Source: Larus michahellis (Eukaryota > Chordata > Aves > Charadriiformes > Laridae). From it: a stretch of DNA of 64,000 nucleotides. Location of the stretch: positions 496,001 through 560,000 of the forward strand of contig NW_027435902.1 in the NCBI RefSeq assembly GCF_964199755.1. Direction: 5' to 3'. Under the pieces are notes generated by a model. The model was not told the origin of the DNA and searched no databases. It saw nothing but the letters and a program-made list of their open reading frames with translations. Every line of letters starts with the position of its first letter. The stretch's first letter is position 1. The translations under genes were made by a program, and so were the position numbers. Positions 42,553-52,329 of this stretch are shown here, one piece after another.

Positions 42553-42890
42553 ACAGAATCATAGAATGGTTCGGGTTAGAAGGGGCCTTAAAGATCATCT
42601 AGTTCCACCCCCCTGCCCTGGGCAGGGACGCCTCCCACTAGACCAGGTTGCTCAGAGCCCCGTCCCACCTGGCCTTGAACACCTCCAGGGATGGGGCAGC
42701 CACAGCTTCTCTGGGCAACCTGGGCTAGGGGCTTACCACCCTCACAGCAAAGAATTTCTTCCTAATCTAAGTCTCCCTTCTTTCAGTTTAAAACTGTTAC
42801 CCTTCGTCCTATCGCTCCATTCCCGGATAAAGAGTCCCTCCCCATCTTTCCTGTAGGCTTCATTTAGGTACTGGAAGGCTGTTCCTGCAC
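42553..42890 (-). mobile_element. CR1 LINE 3' end fragment
   Basis: The plus strand starts ACAGAATCATAGAATGGTTCG and continues GGGGCCTTAAAGATCATC, CCCCCTGCCCTGGGCAGGGA, CTGGCCTTGAACACCTCCAG and TTCTTCCTAATCTAAG: the reverse complement of the CR1 C-terminal ORF2 and short 3' UTR. Confidence 0.9.
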
Positions 42891-45800
42891 TTCAGGCTCC
42901 TCTCTCCAGCCATGCCCAGGAGGCTGGAAGGTTGACATTTCCTCTAGGTTGGAAGGGCAACTGGTAGGATGCCTGGACATCTGTCCTCCTTCTGGTGAGT
43001 CAAATGAGGGGACAAGGTCTGGTGATGGACAGCACTGGACCAAGAAGTACAGACCAGTTGTGGTGATGGCTGCAGGGGTCAGCTGAGAGCCCAGTCAGTA
43101 CTCAGTAGGTCAGTCATAATGGGACAGGTTTGAGGTGGGTTGTGAAAGGCAAGTCAGGAGGTTGGGATCAGGGCCAAGTCAGTGAGGAATGAGACCAGGT
43201 GGGACCGTACCTGCAAGAGGGAAAGGGCAAGGGGAAAACCTGAGCTGAAAAGCAAGTGTCTGAGTGTGGATTGGCCTCTCTATGGGACCTCTCTATGGGG
43301 CTGGCCCTGGGCCCACACAACCCACTGCCCCCAGGTGGGACAAAGGCATCTGCCTCAGGGCCCTTTGCAGTCTGGACTCTATGGGGCACCAGCTGAGTAA
43401 AGGAGGCCCTTTCAGGGATTTTTTTCATGCTTCTTCCTTAATGGAAAGTGTCCAACAGCTTGGGGTGAGAGGACCTCATTTCCCATGTTCAGTTATTCCC
43501 TGTGCTGAGAGGTTGAAAAAAGAAATCTCAGTTCCAGAAATATCCTTAAGTGAAAATATGTCATGCCATGTTTGGGGAGCAGAGAGGTCCAGCTTCTAAG
43601 GGATGGAGAACTGTGAACCCAGCACAGGAGCACAGCCACCAGGGCAGGGATCTACCTAGCAAGAGGACTGGGGCAGGCCTGGAGATGGTGGCCTGGGTCA
43701 ACTGGGAGTCCAGATCATCAGATGGCTTTGTGGTGATGCGGCAGGATCAAGATCAAGACAGGAGCACAGATGAGCAAATCAGGATTAGATTCAATGAGGG
43801 TAATGAGGGTCAGAGAGAGGCCAGTACTCAACAGGCAGGTCCACAGGGACAAGGCAGGTCCCAGGTCCTGTTATTGCCCTTGGGGCCCTGACATCAGCAG
43901 GACTGGGAGCAGCTCTGTGGAAAGGCCCTTGGTGCTGTGGTGCACAGCAAGGTGGCTGTTAGCCATTTGTGTGCTCAAGCAGCGAGGAGTGCACACAGCA
44001 CTGAGGGCTGCATGAAGAGGAACATGGCCTGGAGGTGACGAGACATGATCTTTGTTCTCCAGTCAGCACCTCAGAGAACATAACATCCCTTCATCCTATC
44101 ACGCTCCAGGCCCTTGTGCCTCAGGGAGAGGTTCAGAGGCCCTCTTCCAACAGGGAACAGAGCCTGTCACCTGAGGAGGACTCAACCCATCCAACAGGGC
44201 AAGTCTCTGTGGCTGGAGAAAATGCTCCTGGCTCTGGCTCTGCCTCTTCCTCCCTACTGGCCACTGGAGCAAGCTGGAGGGACCAGCTCAGGCCACCAGG
44301 GCTGTATTAGTCTAAAAGTCAATGACAGCGCAGTCATCTGTGAGGAGAGGAGCTGAATACCATTTCTGGGATCCCATCATGTCTTGTGTTCCCGATAACC
44401 AAGTTCAGACATGCCCATGCTCACTGCTCTGCCTCACTTTCCCTTTTTGAAAGAGCAGGTTTCAAGTCTACCCTAGAGGTTTTAGGGGAGCTCAGCCCTT
44501 TCTTGAGATGTTTATTAAGAGTAATCCTTAGGGAGAGCTGAGACACAGAGAAAAAAAACATGTGGGAGACTGAACACTGCTCTAAACCCCAGGACACACT
44601 GGAGAACAGGAGCATTTGGGTGCTGCTGAAAAGTCACTGCAGGAGCTGCTGGGGGAAGACAGCAAGGGCAGAGACAGGGTTTTGACAGGGCTGAGACACT
44701 CTGGTTTGCAGAGAGCCCAGGGAAAGGAACAGCATGGTGGAGAAAAAGCAGAGAGTGAGACCCTGACCTCAGTCCTCATTTCCAGCCACTGTCAGCACAG
44801 AATTCACCCCTTCATGCTGAGGTAGGTGCTGAAGATGCTGAGGGTGGAAGGGTGGAATCATTCTATGATTCTATGATTCTTACATTCTAAGTAAAGTCTG
44901 GGTGTTGTTGATGAAACTGCTGGATCTTTCAAAAGAAGAAACTTGTAAGGGGAGAACAGGGTCCTGTCCTTTCCTGCATGTCTTCCAACCCCAGCCCCCT
45001 CCTTCCCCCAGAGACCCTGAGTCCAGGCACCATGGACCAGAGAAGCTTGGGAGGAGCTGGTGGTGCTGGGTTACAGCTGGGCTGGGGTGTGTTTGACCAT
45101 CCCTGGGCACTCATTGCCTTGGCTGGGATGGAAGACGTGTCTGGGCAGGGTGTTTTCAGCCTGTGACTGTCACACTGCCTGTGACCTTCATTTTGCCACA
45201 CAAATTGCTGCTTTGTTTCTGTTTTTTTTTTACTTTTTGTCTGATTGTATGATGATCATGTAGGTTTTGATCTACAGTGGTCATGTTTCTCACTTCTAGT
45301 CTGTGAGGAGGGCTGGAGACATTAGTGACTCTGCAGTGACTCTAGTAACCTCTCCTAATGGTGTCTGTCATCATCACCTGCAGAAGCAATTCATCCAGAC
45401 CAGGAGATGGGATTTCAAGGGATCCCTCTTCCAGGGAGTGCTGAGCAGAAGGATGTTTCTCAGGCATGGACTTCCCCTGGCTGCACTCTCAGGCATGTTC
45501 TGTGCACTTTTACACGCCCCCGACCCTGCTCTTGTGCCACCTCACCCCCAGGCACCCTGGGGACACCCTTGCCAGTGCTCAGCAATGCTGGGCAGTGAGC
45601 CCTGTGAGCACAGATGGCTGGGATGACCTCATGAGGTCCTGCTACTGGTCTGGGATGTGTAGGGAGGCAGCCCCAAAGCCCTCAGGAACCACCAACGAAG
45701 AGGGAAAGACATGACTGAAATGATCCTCCCTGTCCCTTTCCCTTCCTTCCTGCACAGTCTCTCCTGTTTCCCGATTCTCTCAGTTATGGTTTTCCTCCTG

Positions 45801-46234
45801 TTTAGTTTTTCAACTTCTGTACCAGTTTTTCCTCCATGGTTTGATACACAAAGTGATTTTAGGCATCCTCTCAGAGAGTCCCACAGCATCGACAGCCCCA
45901 CCCTGCTGTTTCTCCAAGGCAGGAATTCCAGACTCAGTTTGCCAGTGGAAGTGATTGTTCTGGGTCAGTGTGGGAAGTAAGTGGCTTTGGGGGGACTCCT
46001 ACATGAAGTGCTGGGACCACTTGCTTTGTGCAGCGTCCATCCTCTTCTTCGGAGGGAGAAGGGTCTCTGGTGTCGCATAGTTCACACAAAGGACTTTCAG
46101 AGTGAAAGGAGTGTGTTATATCCAATACCTTTCTCTCTCCTGAGAGCAGAAGGACCTCTGTCCTTGATACCTAAACTGGGTCTTCCTGGGAGCAAATTTG
46201 GGCACACGAAGGAAAGCTCTCTCAGAGAGACCAA
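42891..46234. other. Unrecognised region upstream of the olfactory receptor
   Basis: About 3.3 kb of mixed sequence with short frames on both strands. A CR1-type 3' terminal octamer array (ATTCTATG)n lies at about 44857-44881. No gene was recognised. Confidence 0.45.
44857..44881 (+). repeat. (ATTCTATG)n, CR1-type 3' terminal repeat
   Basis: CATTCTATGATTCTATGATTCT is the octameric tail at which CR1 elements end. Little CR1 body is recognisable upstream, so this is a truncated insertion or chance array. Confidence 0.6.
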
Positions 46235-46442
46235 GTGCACGTTTTGGTTTTGTTCTGTAGTGAGAAACATGCAGCTCTACAGGGCAGCTCAACTCCTTGG
46301 TATGAGGAGGTCTCTGGAAGAAACGGTTTCGCTGCTGTCTCTAGGCACAGAGTCCACAGAGTCAATGTGAAGAGATTTCTTTTAAAAAATCTTTTTAAAA
46401 GTAAAGACAGAAATACACATTCCTTCTTGGTGCTCCTCTTCT

Positions 46443-46453
46443 TGGGAACTGCA
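46443..46453 (+). promoter_or_regulatory. Possible splice acceptor of the OR coding exon
   Basis: A pyrimidine-rich stretch (CTCCTCTTCTTGGGAACTGCAG) ends in CAG 24 nt before the start codon. Vertebrate OR genes usually have a 5' non-coding exon spliced just upstream of a single coding exon. No upstream exon was identified. Confidence 0.4.
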
Positions 46454-46477
46454 GAAATAAAAGAGAAACACCACAGC

Positions 46478-47440
46478 ATGGATGGAGGGCAATGGGTCAA
46501 TGGGACACCACCAGTGGAGTTCCTGCTGCTGGGAATGAGTGATGATCCCTCTCTCCAGACACTGCCCTTCATCCTTTCACTTGTCATCTACACTGTGACT
46601 GTCTTTGGGAACATCCTCATTGTTGTGCTGGTGATGGCAGATCAGCATCTGCGCACCCCCATGTACTTCTTCCTGGACAATCTGTCCTCCTTGGAGATCT
46701 GCTACAGCTCCACCATCTTGTCCCGGCTGCTGGCCAGCTTCCTGACTGGGGACAAGACCATCTCTGCTCATGGCTGTATGGCTCAGTTCTACTTTTTTTC
46801 CAGTTCTGCTGGTACTGAGTGTTACCTGCTGGCAGCCATGCCCTATGATCGGTACTTGGCCATCTGCCAGCCCTTACTCTATGCAAGCCACATGACCTGG
46901 AAGGTGAGTCTCCAGTTGGCAGCTGCGTCTTGGCTGGGGGGATTGCTGCTATTTGCGGTACTCATCTTCCTCTTATTTCAGTTGAAGTTCTACAGCCCCA
47001 AGGCAATTGACCACTTCTGTGATTTTACTCTGTTGATGGAGCTCTCCTGCAGTGACACCAACGTGCTTACAGGGGCCGCTTTAATCTTTGTCTTCTTGGA
47101 TGCAGTATTCCCTTTTCTGTTCACACTGGCCTCCTATGTGTTTATCATAGCTGCCATCCTGAGGATCCCGTCCCATCAGGGCAGGCAAAAAGCCTTCTCC
47201 ACCTGTTCCTCTCACCTTACTGTCGTCACTCTCTTCTATGGCACTCTCATCATTGTCTACATGCTGCCCAGGACAACTCCACCGAGGCAGCTCAACAAAG
47301 TATTCTCCTTTTTCTACACTGTCCTCACACCCCTGATTAACGCCCTCATCTCCAGTTTGAGGAACAGGGAGGTCAGGGAGGCCCTCTGGAAGGTGCTCAG
47401 GAAAGCAAAGGCCTGCACCCAGAACTCCTGGCGAGGGTGA
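46478..47440 (+). CDS. Olfactory receptor (class II, seven-transmembrane GPCR), intact
   Basis: A 320-residue open frame in one exon, normal OR length. Start chosen at MDGGQWVNGTPP because it places the N-glycosylation site (N-G-T) about 8 residues in and E-F-L-L-L-G just before TM1; the frame stays open 243 nt further upstream but without OR sequence. Motifs: LRTPMYFFL at the end of TM2, M-P-Y-D-R-Y-L-A-I-C (usual M-A-Y-D-R-Y) at the end of TM3, KAFSTCSSHLTVV at TM6, and PLINALISSLRNREV at TM7, where the usual N-P-x-I-Y is altered. The class II type is supported by the SLEICYSS region, closer to families 6/10/11 than to the bird-expanded family 14. Signals through G-olf in olfactory cilia if expressed. 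Confidence 0.92.
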   Translation: MDGGQWVNGTPPVEFLLLGMSDDPSLQTLPFILSLVIYTVTVFGNILIVVLVMADQHLRTPMYFFLDNLSSLEICYSSTILSRLLASFLTGDKTISAHGCMAQFYFFSSSAGTECYLLAAMPYDRYLAICQPLLYASHMTWKVSLQLAAASWLGGLLLFAVLIFLLFQLKFYSPKAIDHFCDFTLLMELSCSDTNVLTGAALIFVFLDAVFPFLFTLASYVFIIAAILRIPSHQGRQKAFSTCSSHLTVVTLFYGTLIIVYMLPRTTPPRQLNKVFSFFYTVLTPLINALISSLRNREVREALWKVLRKAKACTQNSWRG

Positions 47441-48244
47441 CAGTAGGAACAAACCACTTGCAAGTCTTTCACAAGGGCAAGTGCTGAATACTGGGTGCAC
47501 CTCCAGAAGTGTGTGCCACTGCGCCTACTTGAAACTAGCGCAGGGATGAAAGAGGAGAGTTCTCATAAATAAATACTCTTGTAGAGGACAGACTGTGAAA
47601 AATGCAATGGGTTGGCCTTTCCCTTCATGATAAATGGTTTGGTGACCTTATTTGTGTGAACTTCTTAAATGACAGTTCTCCTTTACTGAGAAAGTAGAAG
47701 ACCAAATTTGGGACAACATCCGAGTATCATCCAGACAAGCATGAGGGCATATCATTCCCTCCTCTGTTCCCTGAGGGGTCAACAAGCCCCTGCCCCAGCT
47801 GTACTCCTCTGGCTCCAGCTGTACCTTTGTTCTTTTCTCTTCACTTTTCTGGTAGGGAAATAGGGACAGCCTGATCCTAGCTTCTTCACCTTGAAGGATC
47901 AGGCTTTCCTTCTCAGCCATATTTCTCCACTGGAAAGCCCTGATTCAGCCTTCCTCCAGAGCCCAGGGACAGGAGTGGGCTTGGGGTCTGCATTCCCACA
48001 GATCTTGATTGCTTCAGTCCCCTTTGGGATGGGAGCCTTTGCCACCAGCACACACAGCTGACTCCTCTTCAGCTTCCTCACCAAGAGCCCTGTGGCCTCT
48101 TCTGCAAAGCTGTTCTCTGATCACTTGGCCCCTAGCTGACGCTTTGCACGGGGCTTTTGGGTTTACTGCACCCCAATGTGCAGGACTCTGCCCCTGCCTT
48201 GGCTGGATTTCAGGATGCTCCTGAAAGTCCCATTCTGCAGCATG
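47441..48244. other. 3' flank of the olfactory receptor
   Basis: Contains a likely polyadenylation signal at 47568-47573. Beyond it no feature was recognised up to the CR1. Confidence 0.45.
47568..47573 (+). terminator. Candidate polyadenylation signal of the olfactory receptor
   Basis: AATAAA 128 nt after the stop codon, first such hexamer downstream on the same strand. Confidence 0.5.
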
Positions 48245-49790
48245 TCATATAATAGAATCATATAATCATTTTGGTTGGAAGAGACCTTTAAGATCATCAA
48301 GTCCAACCACTAACCTAGCACTGCCAAGTTACCCCTAAACCATGTCCCTTAGCACTACATTTACATGTCTTTTAAATACTTCCAGGGATGGCGACTCAAC
48401 CACTTCCCTGGGCAGCCTGTTCCAATGTTTGATAACCCTTTCAGTGAAGACATTTTTCCTTATATCCAGTCTAAACCTCCCCTGGTGCAACTTGAGACTG
48501 TTCCCTCTTGTCCTATCGCCTGTTACTGACCAACCCCCACCTCGCGACAACCTCCTTTCAGGTCGATGTAGAGAGCAGTAAGGTCTCTCCTCAGGCTCTT
48601 TTTCTCCAGGCTGAACAACCCAAGTTGGCTCAGATGCTTTTCAGAAGACTTGTGCTCTAGACCCCTCACCAGCTTCGTTGCCCTTCTTTGGATACGCTCC
48701 AGCACCTCAATGTCTTTCTTGTGGTGAGGCGCCCAAAACTGCACACAATATTTGAGGCGCGGCCTCACCAGTGCCGAGTCCAGGGGGACCATCACTGCCC
48801 TAGTCCTGCTGGCCACACTATTTCTAATACAAGTCAAGATGCAATTGGCCACCTTGGCCACCTGGACACACTGCTGGCTTATATTCATCCAACTGTCAAC
48901 CAACACCCGCAGGTCCTTTTCCACCGGGCAGCTCTCCAGCCACTCTGCCCCTGGCCTGAGGCGTTCATGGGGTTGGTGTGACCCAAGTGCAGGACCCGGC
49001 ACTTGGCCTTGTTGAACCTCATACCATTGCCTGGGTCCATCGATCCAGGAAGGCTGTAGAGCCTTCCTACCTCAAGCAGATCAACATCCCTCCCAACTTG
49101 GTGTCGTCTGCAAACTTACTGAGGGTGCACTGAATCCCCTTGTCCAGACTGTTGATAACGATATTAAAGAGAACCGGCCCCAATACTGAGCCCTGGGGAA
49201 CACCACTTATGACCAGCTGCCAACTGGATTTAACCCTGTTCACTACAACTCTGGGCCATCCAGCCAGTTTTTCACCCAGTGAAGTGTACTCACATCCAAG
49301 CCACGGTCAGCCAGTTTCTCCAGGAGAATGCTGTGGTAAATGGTGTCAAAGGCTTTACTAAGGACTAGGCAGACAACATCCACAGCCTGTCCATCATTCA
49401 CTAAGTGGGTCACCTTATCATAGAAGGAGATCAGGTTTGTCAAGCAAGACTTGCCTTTCGTAAACCCATGCTGACTGCGCCTGAGCAGCTGGTTGTCCTG
49501 TACGCGTCACGTGATGGCACTGAAGATGATCTGCTCCATGACCTTCCCCACCACCAAGGTCAGACTGACAGGCCTGTAATTCACCGGATCCTTCTTGCAG
49601 TCCTTCTTGTAGATGGGCGTCACATTTGCTAAACTCCAATCAACTGGGACCTCCCCGGTTAGCCGGGACTGCTGATAAATGATGGAAAGTGGCTTCGTGA
49701 GCACATTCACCAACTCCCTCAGTTGGATCCTCCCTTAGGTGGATCCCATCCGGCTTCATAGAAATTTCAAGATGCCCCTCAATAGCAACC
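48245..49790 (-). mobile_element. CR1 LINE, 3' half of ORF2 with 3' end
   Basis: The plus strand starts ATAATAGAATCATATAATC, a CR1 3' tail. Minus-strand frames in order from the right: [122 protein letters not shown] and [22 protein letters not shown] catalytic region and C-terminus are present but broken by stops and frameshifts. Confidence 0.92.
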
Positions 49791-50073
49791 TGGCTTCCAG
49801 AGTCTCAAGCAGCAGTTAACAGAGACCAGAGCTCTTGGGTCAGTGGTGGATGGGCACTGAAGGATCTTCCTTTGGTTTAACTTGGGAGAGGCTCAAGAAA
49901 GGCCCTATCACAAAGGGATAAAATGATCCTTGGTCTCCTGTAAAGAGCAAACTCCTTGTGGGATATTGAATGGGGTTTGTGGGAATGTATGAAGAGGACT
50001 GTAGGAACACACAAAGGTTATGCTAGGTTGTTCAGAAGGGCCAAAGGCAGGGATCTGGAGGGATCCAGGTCAC
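49791..50073. other. Spacer between CR1 and ERVL remnant
   Basis: No feature recognised in about 280 nt. Confidence 0.4.
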
Positions 50074-50759
50074 TGTCCTGGTTTGAGGTGAACCAATTTT
50101 CTGTTCATTAATTTTACCTTTTAGCTAAGCCTTATGGAGACACTGTTCATTCTCAGAGCGATAAGACCAAGGGATGGTACGCAGAGAGGCTCTTGCTTAT
50201 ACTTACCACTATAACAACCAAGGCCAGATAACTTTTGTTATTTGCCCCATTGGAGGGACAAAAGTGGGAAAGCATAAAGGGGTCGCACCCACAGTGAGGA
50301 GAGTTCAGGATAGGTGACCCAAAAGTAACCAAGAGGGTATTCCATCCCATCTGCCCCATGCTCAGAATAAAAGCTGAGGGATCAATGGGTCAGCCTCTTT
50401 CTTCAATGGCTGGCGTCCGAGGAGGACTCTGTCTGTTCATCTGCCTTTGATCCCAATCTGTGCCTTCCTGAATCCAGATCCAGAATCCAGTTCCCATCCA
50501 TTGCTGAGTCCAGTCTGGGACTTTCCCAATGCCTGCTGGTAACGTGATCATCATCCTGGGAGCTTACTACAGTTTTGTGTATATTTTATATATTTCATTC
50601 TTTTCTTTTTATTTTATAATTAATATTTCATTAAAGTAGTTCAGTTTTTTTCCTAAACTCATAAGTTTCTTTTTCTCTGTCCCTCCTCTCCTTGGAGACA
50701 GAGGTGGGGGAGAGCATCTGTCATTCATCTCGGTGGCCAGTCTGGCCCAAACCGTGACA
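50074..50759 (+). repeat. 5' LTR of the deleted ERVL relative
   Basis: 686 bp, TGTCCTGGTTTGAGG to AAACCGTGACA. AATAAA occurs at about 50366 and a long AT-rich tract (50570-50640) lies in the 3' part. Same TGTCCTGGTT start as the LTRs at 13970 and 19978, pointing to one superfamily. Confidence 0.85.
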
Positions 50760-51299
50760 GAGGCCCAATGTGGGGCTTGAGTGGGGCTTGACCAGAGCTC
50801 TGATAGATTGCCTGAATAGTTTGAATTCCAGCTTGCTCAGAGATTAAAACAGAAAGCTGACATCATATCATTCTTAAGCAAAATGTTGTATCACGCCTTT
50901 AGACAGCTCTGTTTGAAGTTAGTTGTTGCAACGCTGCTTAACCTGCTGAATGTGTTGCATGGTTTATTTGCTCTTTGGGTTTGAATGCGGTGGTTTAAAT
51001 GTGCAATTTTGCTGTAGTTTGGAATTCAGATGTATAATATGGTTACTTGGATAATAGTTCTTCCTGCATATCTTGGGCATCAAGTGATGTATTCTATTAC
51101 TAATTACACTTTCAATTTTACCTGCGGAAAGTTTACTTCGCCCTTTAATACTTACCCCAAAGTCACACCATCAGAGCTAGGGGAAACCTTTTGGGCTGTT
51201 TAAAAAATGAATGTTACTTTCATAAAATCATGATTTAGTTGTTGGTATTTCTGAATGTGTTGCAGGGGTAGTTTTTTATTAAACCAGTGCAGGAGTGAG

Positions 51300-52155
51300 C
51301 GTTGTGTAACATGTGCTGCTGCTACTCAAAGACAACGAGCCACTCCCTGACCTGTACTGGCACCAGCCACTCTGCCGCCTGCACTGGCACAAGCCCCTCT
51401 GCAGCCTGTACTGCCACAAGCTACTCCAGCCTCAACAACGAGCACCATCACTACTCCAGCTGCTTTAACAACAAGTACCACTGCTACTCAAACTCCATCA
51501 GAACTGGTACAAGTTGCCCCAGTGACCAGGAAGCAGAAAAGGAGGTCAGCTCATTCCCCTGCCCCTTATGAAAAAGACCAGCACAAGCCAGACAGCATGG
51601 GAGTTCTGATGAAGATCCAAGAGAGGGTCCTTCTAAAGCAAACAAAGGAAAGAGTCCTTCTAAAACAGACAAAGGAAAGATTCCTTCTAAAGCAGATCAG
51701 GGAGAAGGTCCTTCTCAGGCAGTGTCAATGCAGGAGGAGGATTCAGATGCAGAGATAATTGTTAAATCCTTCTCTATGAAGGATTTGTGAAATATGAGGA
51801 AGGACTTTAGTTGTCATGAAGGTGAGATACTTATCTGCTGGTTGCTCTGATGCTGGGACAATGGGGCTGATACCATAGACTTAGAAGGTAAAGAAGCTAG
51901 GCAGCTGGGAAACCTGGCCAGAGACGGAGCTATCAATAAAGTGACTGGGAGAAAGACAAACACTCTCAGTCTCTGGAGGCAACTGTATCAGACATAAAAG
52001 GCAGATATCCCTTCAGGGATGATATTGAATGCCATCCAAGCAAACGGACCAGCATAGAAAAAAGTAATTAAGTACCTGAGAGAACAGGCTGGGCGAAAGG
52101 TGATTTGTGGTGACAGTAATGTCTGTGGTGATGGAGCTAAATGCAGTTTTGAAAG
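51300..52155 (+). pseudogene. gag: Gag remnant of the deleted ERVL relative
   Basis: 51340-51520 encodes a Pro/Ala/Thr-rich linker (A-P-L-Q-P-V-L-P-Q-A-T-P type). 51525-51560 is a basic R-K-Q-K-R-R cluster. 51860-52070 encodes DTIDLEGKEARQLGNLARDG and K-V-I-K-Y-L-R-E, aligned with SLELEGREARQLGSLSREGG and G-I-Q-Y-L-R-E of the nested provirus. Several stops interrupt it. No zinc knuckle was seen. Confidence 0.75.
51612..51724 (+). repeat. 27-bp tandem repeat within the gag remnant, about four copies
   Basis: GAGTCCTTCTAAAACAGACA-type units repeat with 27-bp spacing and would code a nine-residue repeat (K-E-R-V-L-L-K-Q-T). The nested ERVL lacks this block, so it arose in this lineage. Confidence 0.75.
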
Positions 52156-52159
52156 AACT

Positions 52160-52322
52160 GTATATTTTTCATTCTTTTATTTTTATTATTTTCCTAAAAC
52201 TTCCATTAAATTAGTTTAGTTCTTCTAAACTCGTCTCTTTCTCTCTCTTCCAAGTCTCCTCAGAGAGTTGGGTAGAACATCTCTCTTTAATTTAGGTGGA
52301 CCGTCCGTCCCAAAAAAGGACA
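52160..52322 (+). repeat. Partial 3' LTR of the deleted ERVL relative
   Basis: TATATTTTTCATTCTTTTA, then CATTAAATTAGTTTAGTTC, CTCTTCCAAGTCTCCTC and GTGGACCGTCCGTCCC parallel 50580-50759. U3 is absent, and the terminal bases are diverged. Confidence 0.7.
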
Positions 52323-52329
52323 CTCAACT

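Larger units (their letters stand above)
50074..52322 (+). mobile_element. Internally deleted ERVL relative: LTR, gag fragment, partial LTR
   Basis: 5' LTR 50074-50759, a degraded Lys-type primer site at 50761-50781 (GGCCCAATGTGGGGCTT), gag leader and gag remnant to about 52155, then about 165 bp repeating the end of the LTR. All pol is missing, so a deletion joined gag to the 3' LTR. Gag text matches the 13970-20331 provirus family at the linker and capsid-like region, but the LTR is a different, longer type. The satellite array starts immediately after. Confidence 0.8.
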
